Of a stretch of DNA of 10,712 nt, positions 1 to 5,860 are shown piece after piece. Source of the DNA: Candidatus Aenigmatarchaeota archaeon (GTDB taxonomy: Archaea; Aenigmatarchaeota; Aenigmatarchaeia; CG10238-14; SpSt-28); NCBI GenBank assembly GCA_025058985.1, contig JANXEB010000032.1:1-10712 (forward strand). Reading direction: 5' to 3'. The position numbers were made by a program, and so were the translations under genes. Numbering within the stretch: the first letter of the stretch is position 1; every line of letters begins with the position of its first letter. The notes below the pieces were generated by a model. It ran no database searches, had not been told where the DNA came from, and worked only from the letters and a program-made list of their open reading frames with translations.

Positions 1-539
1 CTAATATTTTGTTACAAAATTTTCCTTTAATAGAATCGTAAAATCTATTGTTCTCAATAAAACTATCCTTTCAGAATCAGGCCAATTTTTTCGTAACACA
101 AATTTCTGTATGACTAGCTCTTATTAAACTAAAATCCGAAAGCGTAGTATAATCATCTTTTCTTATCACTAAATCTATTTTATCTTTTTCAAAAAATTTA
201 CTTAAACCTTTAACATTAACAAATTTTTTCTTTTTACTAAAAATTACTAGTGGTATGTAGAATAACATATTTAAGTTTTCATCATTAAGTAAGTTAACTT
301 TCAGTCTATATTCGTTTTTTTAGTTTTATTTAAAACTTTATCGATAGCTCGAAAGTTCTATTAATTTCTTTTCCACTTCTTTTCGAGATATTATCTCTAG
401 ATAAAACTTAAAAGCTTACTTTTCTTAAACAAATTCTAAAAACATTTTTAAAAATTATATATTTTCAACATTTTGCATAAACTTCATAAATATCTAATCT
501 TTTCTGCTATTTTCTATTAACCTATATGAGAAGGTATGT
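1..539. other. AT-rich interval without a recognised gene; possible decayed coding remnants
   Basis: This stretch downstream of radA is strongly AT-rich and gives no protein or RNA that I recognise. On the minus strand one frame from about 519 down to 339 reads like coding sequence broken by several TAA and TAG stops and ends in a plausible C-terminus (SRKEVEKKLIELSSYR, then TAA at about 339-341). That may be a remnant or chance in AT-rich DNA. The minus strand carries T5 tracts at 438-442 and 450-454, which could end the radA transcript in the usual archaeal T-rich manner. A separate 63-codon frame at 77-268 is listed on its own. I find no tRNA, C/D-box RNA or repeat array here. Confidence 0.4.
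77..268 (-). CDS. Small hypothetical protein, 63 aa, doubtful
   Basis: The frame opens at ATG 268 and stops at TGA 77-79. It is also open without an ATG back to about 319, giving around 80 sense codons, which is long for random sequence this AT-rich. The product alternates hydrophobic strands (FYIPLVIF, IDLVIR, EICVTKK) with a lysine-rich segment and looks like a small alpha/beta fold, but matches no family I know. Against it being a complete gene: no TATA-like element lies about 24 bases upstream of the ATG, unlike radA, gatD and the phosphoesterase gene. In addition, after TGA-TTC-TGA the same frame stays open to the window edge, as a broken larger gene would. TGA ends several genes in this window, so recoding is unlikely. 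Confidence 0.25.
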   Translation of the reverse strand: MLFYIPLVIFSKKKKFVNVKGLSKFFEKDKIDLVIRKDDYTTLSDFSLIRASHTEICVTKKLA

Positions 540-1499
540 TCATTCCTCCGGATCTCTGATTCCTTCTTTTGTAATCAAAAACTGTACTTCTCCTGTTTCC
601 AAATTAGAAGCATCGGCTAAACCGGCAATTCTCAAATTTCCTTTGGATTTTTTTAAGTATATTCTATAATTAGAAATATGTGCTATTGGTGTTCCTCCTA
701 TTGGAACTGTCGCATCTCCAAATATAACGTCTGGTTTCATCATAACTTGATTAGTGACATAAACAGCTAAGTTATAAGCATCAGCTAATCTTTTCAATTT
801 GTGTAAATGACTATTGAGTTTTTGTTGTCTTTCAGCTAATTCTCCTCTACCAATATACTCTGCTCTAAAGTTTGCGGTAATGCTATCAACAACTATTAAG
901 CCTATATCTTTTTCTTTAATTATCTTTGGTGCGTATTTTTCTACAACTTCCATCTGATGAGATGCACTAGTAACCTTCGCAACTATTATATTTTTCAAAA
1001 CCTTCTGAATATCCATACCCAATGCTTCTGCCATTTGTGATATCCTTAAAGAAGAAAAAGTACCTTCAGTATCTATCCATAAACAATTTCTGCCCAATCC
1101 ACCTTCTTCCATTGGTCTTTGAACATTAACAGCTAACTGAAAACCTAATTGAGTTTTTCCGCTAGCAAAATGTCCCCAAGTTTCTGTTATCGCTTGAGTC
1201 CAAACACCACCGCCTAATAATTTATCCAAATTTTTAGAAGAAGTGGTTATTCTTAAAGCATTTTTTTCTCTATCCAAAATTGATAAGGCATCTTCAAAAA
1301 CAGTTAAACCAAGTAATTCTTTAGCTTTACTTATTATTTTTTCAGCGACATCTTCACTAATATCGGCTGCCCTAGCAATTTCAACTGGACTCGAATGAGC
1401 AAGAGTCTGTAAATCTAAAATCCCAATATCCATTAATTTCTTAGCGGTTTTTTCACCAACACCAGGAATATCTTCCAAACTATACTCCTCCATGGGCAT
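540..1499 (-). CDS. radA: DNA repair and recombination protein RadA (RecA/Rad51 family)
   Basis: RadA is the archaeal strand-exchange recombinase; it forms ATP-dependent filaments on single-stranded DNA for homologous recombination and repair. The 319-aa length suits the family. Visible parts are an N-terminal helix-hairpin-helix domain (IPGVGEKTAKKL, residues 11-22), the FxxA polymerisation motif (F68-A71), Walker A (GHFASGKT, 109-116), catalytic Glu in DTEGTF (E145), Walker B (LIVVD, 201-205), RQQKLN, and the L2/C-terminal core ending EGIRDPEE. The N-terminal domain excludes RadB. Odd points are His110 where the P-loop of RadA/Rad51 has Glu, FSSLRI in place of the common FRxERI, and DASNLETGE in place of DAPHLPEGE. 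ATGs lie at 1499 and 1493; the first is 24 bases from a TATA box. The gene is divergent from tRNA-Glu and appears monocistronic. Confidence 0.95.
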   Translation of the reverse strand: MPMEEYSLEDIPGVGEKTAKKLMDIGILDLQTLAHSSPVEIARAADISEDVAEKIISKAKELLGLTVFEDALSILDREKNALRITTSSKNLDKLLGGGVWTQAITETWGHFASGKTQLGFQLAVNVQRPMEEGGLGRNCLWIDTEGTFSSLRISQMAEALGMDIQKVLKNIIVAKVTSASHQMEVVEKYAPKIIKEKDIGLIVVDSITANFRAEYIGRGELAERQQKLNSHLHKLKRLADAYNLAVYVTNQVMMKPDVIFGDATVPIGGTPIAHISNYRIYLKKSKGNLRIAGLADASNLETGEVQFLITKEGIRDPEE

Positions 1500-1502
1500 A
1501 AT

Positions 1503-1518
1503 TTATTCTTAAGAATAA
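1503..1518. promoter_or_regulatory. Perfect 16-bp palindrome in the radA/tRNA-Glu divergent promoter region
   Basis: The sequence TTATTCTTAAGAATAA is its own reverse complement and lies between the radA TATA box and the radA start codon. Its centre (1510/1511) is 26.5 bases upstream of the mature tRNA 5' end, where an archaeal tRNA box A would be expected. It could be an operator for a dimeric repressor over radA initiation, a TATA-like element for the tRNA, or chance in AT-rich DNA. Function is inferred from position only. Confidence 0.4.
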
Positions 1519-1526
1519 TATATAAA
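1519..1526 (-). promoter_or_regulatory. Probable TATA box (box A) of radA
   Basis: The minus strand reads TTTATATA, a good match to the archaeal box A. Its centre is about 24 bases upstream of the ATG at 1499, implying an essentially leaderless radA mRNA. No Shine-Dalgarno sequence precedes the ATG. The same bases read TATATAAA on the plus strand, but at 11-18 bases from the tRNA 5' end they lie too close to serve that gene in the usual way. Confidence 0.55.
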
Positions 1527-1536
1527 TATATTACAA

Positions 1537-1639
1537 GCCCCCGTCGTCTAGCCCGGACAAGGATACAGCCCTTTCGACAGAAAGGTTCGATAAAATGAGA
1601 AGAAAGGCTGGGACACGGGTTCAAATCCCGTCGGGGGCA
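1537..1639 (+). tRNA. tRNA-Glu (anticodon UUC), with a 28-nt intron at 37/38
   Basis: The exons fold into a full cloverleaf of 75 nt. The acceptor is GCCCCCG (1537-1543) with CGGGGGC (1632-1638) and discriminator A1639. The D stem GTCT/GGAT is weak, containing wobble pairs. The anticodon stem is CAGCC (1566-1570) with GGCTG (1606-1610), and the T arm is ACGGG-TTCAAAT-CCCGT. The spliced anticodon loop is CTTTCGA with TTC at 1573-1575, the loop commonly seen in archaeal tRNA-Glu. The intron is 1577-1604. CCA is not encoded, so it must be added after transcription. The gene is divergent from radA and convergent with gatD. The tRNA identity is secure from the anticodon; exact intron ends follow from the bulge-helix-bulge geometry. 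Confidence 0.93.
1577..1604 (+). other. tRNA-Glu intron with bulge-helix-bulge splice motif
   Basis: The precursor forms a canonical archaeal bulge-helix-bulge. The central 4-bp helix is CTTT (1571-1574) with GAAG (1599-1602, one U-G pair), flanked by the 3-nt bulges CGA (1575-1577) and AAA (1603-1605). Cutting after the second base of each bulge releases 28 nt and joins G37 to A38. The inner intron helix is weak (C1578-G1597 and A1579-U1596, with A1598 unpaired). A competing hairpin CCTTTC-GACA-GAAAGG (1570-1585) would bury the anticodon. The enzyme would be the tRNA splicing endonuclease, which is not in this window. Confidence 0.85.
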
Positions 1640-1652
1640 AGTTTCTATAGGT

Positions 1653-1657
1653 AAAAA
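1653..1657 (-). terminator. Possible T-rich terminator of gatD
   Basis: About 20 bases beyond the gatD stop the minus strand has a T5 tract, the kind of oligo-T element that ends archaeal transcripts. It lies in the 36-base gap to the convergent tRNA gene and would keep gatD transcription from running antisense through the tRNA. There is no convincing hairpin. The call is weak because T5 runs are common in DNA this AT-rich. Confidence 0.3.
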
Positions 1658-1675
1658 CTATCTGAACTTTAACTA

Positions 1676-2989
1676 TTAGTAATAAAAATTTCTGACATCT
1701 GTAGTTAAGCTAAATTCGTTTGCATAATTAGTGTACATAATTTCTCTAATTCTTTTCATATCTTTTGTCTGAGCTAAAGCCCAACTTAGTTTAACAAACG
1801 CAACTTCTGGCAACCAATCCATATCGTCTCCTATTATATTAGTTTCTAATAAAAGTCTTCCTGGAGCATATACTTTTAAGTTTAACCTCCCATAAAACGT
1901 TTGCGGAGCTACAACAACTGGAATGTTAGAATCTATCAAATTTTTTATTTCATTCAATATACTTTTTGTAAAAGGATTTTTATTATAATTAACTGGAACA
2001 TGCCCTAATCCAGTAACAGCTAAGACAATTCCGTCAAAAAATTTAGATAAAGATGAAATAAACTCTGGTTTTATGTTTGGAAAAACATAAATTAAACCAA
2101 CATTTTCATTAAAATCGTTAATTAATTCAACTTTTCTGCTTTTATCAACTGTCTTATAGTTATCTAAAAGATATTCTATTTTTTTCTCAAAATAATCTAC
2201 CTTAGCTAGAGGTAAAGAATTAATACTTTTAAAAGCGTCTCTCCTACTAGTATGCATTTTTCTAACTCTCGTACCTCTATGTAAATAACAATAATCATCA
2301 TTCGTTGCACCATGCATACAAACTAATACTTCGGAAACATTAGAATTAACAGCAAAATAAGAAGCTGATAACAAATTTAAATAATTATCACTACTTGGTC
2401 TATCACTACTTCTTTGAGCTCCAACTAGTATAATTGGAATAGATAAATTTTGTAATGCAAAAGATAAAGCTGCTGAAGTAAAATGCATAGTATCTGTTCC
2501 ATGTGTCAAAATAACCGCATCTACATCTTTTTTGATTTCTTTATAAACTTCTTCTGCGATAATTTTCCAATGATGGCTAGTCATATCTTCAGACATTAAA
2601 TCAAAAATCTTTCTACCATCTATGTTTGCAATTTCCCTTAATTCGGGAAAAGATAATATTAAATCATCTGGAGAAAAAGCTGCTATAACAGCTCCTGTTC
2701 TGTATTCAACTCTTGAAGCTATTGTACCTCCACAACCAATTATAGAAATACTTTTTCTTCCTTCAACTTTACTAAATTCTATTTCTTTGGGCAAATAAGC
2801 AATTTTATGACTTTCTTGAAGAATTTCTATATCTTCTATATCATCTGTATCAAAACCAACATTGTAACCGTTTTGTAATTTTATTACCAAAACATTTTCT
2901 TTACTCTGTTTTGTTTTTGGCATTACAATCCCTTCATAAAAATTTCCTTTAACTTTTATTCTAACTTTACTTCCTTCTTTTATTTCCAC
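1676..2989 (-). CDS. gatD: Glutamyl-tRNA(Gln) amidotransferase subunit D
   Basis: GatD is the glutaminase half of the archaea-specific GatDE enzyme: it releases ammonia from glutamine, which GatE uses to convert Glu-tRNA(Gln) to Gln-tRNA(Gln) in the cytoplasm. The 437-aa length is standard. Residues 1-75 form the small beta-barrel domain typical of GatD, followed by the L-asparaginase fold. Catalytic motifs are present: GGTIAS (T89), THGTDT (T165-D166), GAQRSSDRPSSDN (190-202) and VRKMHTSRRDAF (K244). The N-terminal barrel separates it from plain L-asparaginases. The start is GTG at 2989, four bases after the upstream gene's stop, so the two are probably co-transcribed; a TATA-like element inside that gene could also serve. 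GatE is not in the window. The enzyme looks intact. Confidence 0.95.
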   Translation of the reverse strand: MEIKEGSKVRIKVKGNFYEGIVMPKTKQSKENVLVIKLQNGYNVGFDTDDIEDIEILQESHKIAYLPKEIEFSKVEGRKSISIIGCGGTIASRVEYRTGAVIAAFSPDDLILSFPELREIANIDGRKIFDLMSEDMTSHHWKIIAEEVYKEIKKDVDAVILTHGTDTMHFTSAALSFALQNLSIPIILVGAQRSSDRPSSDNYLNLLSASYFAVNSNVSEVLVCMHGATNDDYCYLHRGTRVRKMHTSRRDAFKSINSLPLAKVDYFEKKIEYLLDNYKTVDKSRKVELINDFNENVGLIYVFPNIKPEFISSLSKFFDGIVLAVTGLGHVPVNYNKNPFTKSILNEIKNLIDSNIPVVVAPQTFYGRLNLKVYAPGRLLLETNIIGDDMDWLPEVAFVKLSWALAQTKDMKRIREIMYTNYANEFSLTTDVRNFYY

Positions 2990-2993
2990 AAAT

Positions 2994-5087
2994 TTATTTT
3001 AACGATTTAATATAAAACGTGTTTTGATTAACTTTTATCTCTTTCTCTTTTTTACTCTCAGTAGCTATGTTTGGTATTTTTAGATACACGTTTTCTATGG
3101 AAATTATACCATGTTCGTCATATTCAACTGTAACAATCCAAGCACCTTTTTGATAAACAATCGCCTTACTCATTGAAAATTCATCCGGATATTTCAAACA
3201 TGGAACCAAATAAAGTGGAAAATATTGGCCATCGAAAATAAACAAAGCTTTATGATAGTTTCCTAGTAAAACTATAGTTTTTTTCTCTTCGCCACCTAAA
3301 CTTTTCAAATATCTGTAAAATTTTCTTGCGTTAGTACCTAGTGTTTCCGCCGAGCCCTGAGTCGGATGTATCATTACTATGTTTAAACCATCTATAACAA
3401 CTTTTTCATTATGTTCGACAAAATTTATTAAATTCGTTCCACGTTCAATTCTATATCTTTCTGTAAACAATTTGATTATATCCATTCCTATTTGTTTCCT
3501 CAGCCTAGCTTCATGATTACCTGTTATGAAAAATAAAGGAATTTTATATTTCTCAACAATATTGAAAAAACTAAACAAAGTATTCATAGCATCTTCTGCT
3601 GTTTTAGTATTAAGATCAAATCTTTGTCCCTCGTATATTTCCGCACCAGGTATGCTTTCTAGTATATCGCCAGTATGAAATATAGCATTAACTTTTTCTT
3701 CACTAGCTTTTTTTATTACGTATTCTATTTCTTCCATATTAGTATACTTGCTATTTATGTGCGTATCAGAAATGAATAAAAACTTAAGCTTTTTACCTTT
3801 TTTTATTTGTGGATACTCGAAATTCTCCCTGAACGGAAGCTGAATAGTGTAAACATTAGCTTCTTTCTCTATATTCAAATCCTTATATTTTTCGTTTATG
3901 TTCTTTACGACTCTCTCTATTTTATCCATTGGTAAATTAATATTCCTACTCAGTTCTCCAAGTGTAGAAGAACCCCTTTCCGCTAAAAAACTAATTATTT
4001 TTCTTTCAGTTTCGTCCTCTACAATCGGAACCTTATAAATATCTTTTCTGTTAAAATATCTTTCTAAATCGTAAAAAATTACTTTAATGCTTTCAACTTT
4101 TCTTTTTCCATTTTCATCTCTCTCTCCGAGATTTAACTCAAGAATACAACAACCAATAGTAGGACGCACTTTTCTTGTTTCTTTCATGTAGGGTGTTTGA
4201 GAAACTATAGAAGGAAGGGATACTACAAGATCTGCTTCATGAAAACCTGGTAGAATAAATGGAATATGATATCCGCCTATAGCGACTATGTTAACGTACT
4301 CTTTATCTAATTTTAATTTTTCTATCCTTTCTTGAGCATCGAGTGTATATGTTGATGAAACTCCATCATCATTATGAGCAGAAAGTAAATAGATTCTAAC
4401 ATTTGTACTATGCACAAGTTGAAACTCTCTTTTTTCCTCTCTTATATCCTGTCTTTTCTCGCACAGAAGGCTTATTTGATCTAAATTTAAAGCCTTTTTA
4501 CCAACCTTAAAAACTGAGTTATCCCTCTTTGTTGGAAGTATATGTGTTTTAACGTTTTTCAACTCTGGATAAATTTTAGCTACGTAATCTATTCTTCTCT
4601 CAAGATCTTCCATTCTTACGTCATACTCCTTTAACCTACTAATGCTTCTTTTATATCCCATTGTATCGTTAAAAGCTCCTATACAGTTTACCCAAATTAC
4701 GTCATTTTCTCTAAAAATACTATAAGCGGCGTAAAGTGCTGATATGGAAGAGTATGGACTGGGTAATCTAAGTTGACTAACAAATCCTATCCTTATTTTT
4801 CTTATTAAATCAAAAATACTGATAAAATTTTCGTTAATTTTTTCGAGAGAAAATGTTCTCCTTCTTCTATTGTAGTAAACTGGTATTTTGAATGTTTTCG
4901 CTACATCTTCAAGTAAATCTAGGAATTTTGTAGAAGTATACTCGCCAAACTCTTTCTTTAACTCGTCTATACTAATTTCTTTCTTAGTTAACAAACATTC
5001 ATGTAACTGATCTATAAGAGTTTTTTCTCTCTGCTTATTTTTTTCTTCTTTTCTTTTTTCAAAATATTTATCTAGAGTACCCACCAA
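2994..5087 (-). CDS. Tandem winged-helix/calcineurin-like phosphoesterase protein with a degenerate first copy
   Basis: I do not recognise a named family member. The 697 residues read as two repeats of winged helix plus metallophosphoesterase. Residues 1-30 are charged and probably helical. Winged helix 1 spans about 35-82, phosphoesterase-like domain 1 about 97-345, winged helix 2 about 356-417 and phosphoesterase domain 2 about 432-672. Domain 2 keeps the metal-ligand motifs D441-x-H443, G473-D474, G-N524-H525-E and H574, but its last motif is GNYH (H612) rather than GHxH. Domain 1 aligns along its length, yet has Q105/R107 for DxH, no GD and no GNH, so it should be inactive. Substrate is unknown; nucleic-acid handling is a guess from the winged helices. 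The start is TTG 5087 or GTG 5084, right after an in-frame TAA. No signal peptide or membrane segment is seen. Confidence 0.8.
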   Translation of the reverse strand: MVGTLDKYFEKRKEEKNKQREKTLIDQLHECLLTKKEISIDELKKEFGEYTSTKFLDLLEDVAKTFKIPVYYNRRRRTFSLEKINENFISIFDLIRKIRIGFVSQLRLPSPYSSISALYAAYSIFRENDVIWVNCIGAFNDTMGYKRSISRLKEYDVRMEDLERRIDYVAKIYPELKNVKTHILPTKRDNSVFKVGKKALNLDQISLLCEKRQDIREEKREFQLVHSTNVRIYLLSAHNDDGVSSTYTLDAQERIEKLKLDKEYVNIVAIGGYHIPFILPGFHEADLVVSLPSIVSQTPYMKETRKVRPTIGCCILELNLGERDENGKRKVESIKVIFYDLERYFNRKDIYKVPIVEDETERKIISFLAERGSSTLGELSRNINLPMDKIERVVKNINEKYKDLNIEKEANVYTIQLPFRENFEYPQIKKGKKLKFLFISDTHINSKYTNMEEIEYVIKKASEEKVNAIFHTGDILESIPGAEIYEGQRFDLNTKTAEDAMNTLFSFFNIVEKYKIPLFFITGNHEARLRKQIGMDIIKLFTERYRIERGTNLINFVEHNEKVVIDGLNIVMIHPTQGSAETLGTNARKFYRYLKSLGGEEKKTIVLLGNYHKALFIFDGQYFPLYLVPCLKYPDEFSMSKAIVYQKGAWIVTVEYDEHGIISIENVYLKIPNIATESKKEKEIKVNQNTFYIKSLK
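3009..3016 (-). promoter_or_regulatory. Possible internal TATA box for gatD
   Basis: The minus strand reads TTTATATT (TTTTATAT if shifted one base) about 24 bases upstream of the gatD GTG, the same distance as the TATA-like elements of radA and the phosphoesterase gene. It lies inside the last codons of the upstream gene (encoding FYIK), so codon choice in AT-rich DNA could produce it by chance. Confidence 0.3.
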
Positions 5088-5106
5088 TTAATTGTTAATC
5101 AAAAAG

Positions 5107-5114
5107 TATTTAAA
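5107..5114 (-). promoter_or_regulatory. Probable TATA box of the phosphoesterase-gatD unit
   Basis: The minus strand reads TTTAAATA, an exact archaeal box A consensus, preceded by an A/G-rich run resembling a BRE. It is centred about 24 bases upstream of TTG 5087 and 27 upstream of GTG 5084, and overlaps the stop codon of the DUF357-like gene. This suggests a separate leaderless transcript for the phosphoesterase and gatD rather than read-through from the ribosomal operon. The usual 26-27 base spacing slightly favours GTG as the true start. Confidence 0.55.
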
Positions 5115-5361
5115 TATCTTTTTTTATCATTCCGATTTTTATTAAACAATCTAAATACGCCCAACAAATTATTATAGCCTCAAAAGCGTTTATTAAATCG
5201 TTTTTACTAAAAAAATACTTCGCATCATTAAAATAAGAATTTATATTTATCAATACATCTCTGCATTTTAAATCTACGCAAATAATGCTTTGTAAAATCT
5301 TTTCGACTCTTTCTATTTCTTTTTTAACTAATCTTTCCAGATTCGATGATATAGATTCCAT
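5110..5361 (-). CDS. Small helical protein, DUF357-like
   Basis: The 83-aa product appears all-helical, with two long amphipathic segments (about 5-40 and 44-80). The C-terminal pattern, DAKYFF then AFEAIIICWAYLDCLIKIGMI, resembles the archaeal DUF357 family, short conserved proteins of unknown function; I assign it from memory of that pattern. The ATG at 5361 lies inside rpl6, giving a 38-bp overlap in another frame; no later ATG would preserve the first helix. It is the last gene of the rpo-ribosomal operon, so a link to translation or transcription is possible by context but unproven. It has three cysteines (28, 33, 67) and no catalytic motif that I can see. Confidence 0.65.
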   Translation of the reverse strand: MESISSNLERLVKKEIERVEKILQSIICVDLKCRDVLININSYFNDAKYFFSKNDLINAFEAIIICWAYLDCLIKIGMIKKDI

Positions 5362-5860
5362 CTAGGAAAACTCTTCTATCGTAACCGGTGATCCTACAAA
5401 TCTGTTCTATTTTATTGGCAGTTTGCATAACATCCTCTTTATCAATTCCTTCCACTATTATAAACTCATTATCGACCCTTATTTTACTCTTACCAACTGG
5501 TTCAACAACTCTAATAGCTTTTTCTCCTAAAAAATTTTTTATAAATAATTTACCCTCCTTAACTTCTAGTTTTATTGGAAAATGCATGTAAACAGCTTTT
5601 AGCTTGGCATAATAACCATTAATTACTCCATCTATCATGTTTTTTATATGTGTTGCTATTGCTCCAACGACAGCCTTTTCTTTTCTTCTTTCACTTTCAC
5701 AGCTAACTATTATTTTATTGTTTTTTCTCTCTAACAAAATATTATAAATAGTCTTAAATTCTCTTTCAACCTCTCCTTTTGGTCCTCTAACTTTTACTTT
5801 TAACCCATTTATTTCAATCTGAACATTTTCATTAACCAATACTTCCTTCGAATACATCAT
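5324..5860 (-). CDS. rpl6: Large ribosomal subunit protein uL6
   Basis: uL6 binds 23S rRNA near the sarcin-ricin loop and factor-binding region. The 178-aa length is normal for archaea. The two related L6 folds are visible: the N-terminal one with INGLKVKVRGPKGEVEREF (18-36), and the C-terminal one with NFLGEKAIRVVEP, then the archaeal/eukaryotic ending GYDRRVFLDGIYII. The start is ATG-ATG; the first ATG (5860) overlaps the rps7 stop as ATGA, implying translational coupling. Its place is unusual: archaeal rpl6 normally sits in the spc-type cluster beside rps8, while here it follows rps7, where EF-1A is expected. The 3' end overlaps the DUF357-like gene by 38 bp. Confidence 0.93.
   Translation of the reverse strand: MMYSKEVLVNENVQIEINGLKVKVRGPKGEVEREFKTIYNILLERKNNKIIVSCESERRKEKAVVGAIATHIKNMIDGVINGYYAKLKAVYMHFPIKLEVKEGKLFIKNFLGEKAIRVVEPVGKSKIRVDNEFIIVEGIDKEDVMQTANKIEQICRITGYDRRVFLDGIYIIESGKIS

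Noticed and set aside
74..79. TGA recoded as a sense codon in the left-edge frame (TGA-TTC-TGA)
   Set aside because: TGA is the natural stop of radA, rpoA2, rps12 and rps7 in this window, so reassignment is not supported.
280..310. C/D-box RNA suggested by CTGA and ATGATGA on the minus strand
   Set aside because: The boxes are in the wrong order, the spacing does not fit a guide RNA, and no partner C or D box lies at a suitable distance.
1584..1590. GGTTCGA in the tRNA intron as a second T-loop or a fragment of another tRNA
   Set aside because: No flanking stem pairs around it, and the real T arm lies at 1615-1631.
1433..1624. Minus-strand frame spanning the tRNA gene and the start of radA
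   Set aside because: It overlaps a well-folded tRNA and the radA N-terminus in another frame, and has no coding features of its own.
1676..2989. Plain L-asparaginase instead of GatD
   Set aside because: The N-terminal beta-barrel of about 75 residues and the full 437-aa length are typical of GatD and absent from simple L-asparaginases.
2994..5087. DNA polymerase D small subunit (DP1)
   Set aside because: There is no OB domain before the phosphoesterase domain, the motif context differs, and the architecture is two winged-helix/phosphoesterase repeats.
5388..5591. 67-codon plus-strand frame opposite rpl6
   Set aside because: It is the complement of a clearly conserved ribosomal protein gene, and its Ile/Leu/Ser-rich product has no family features.
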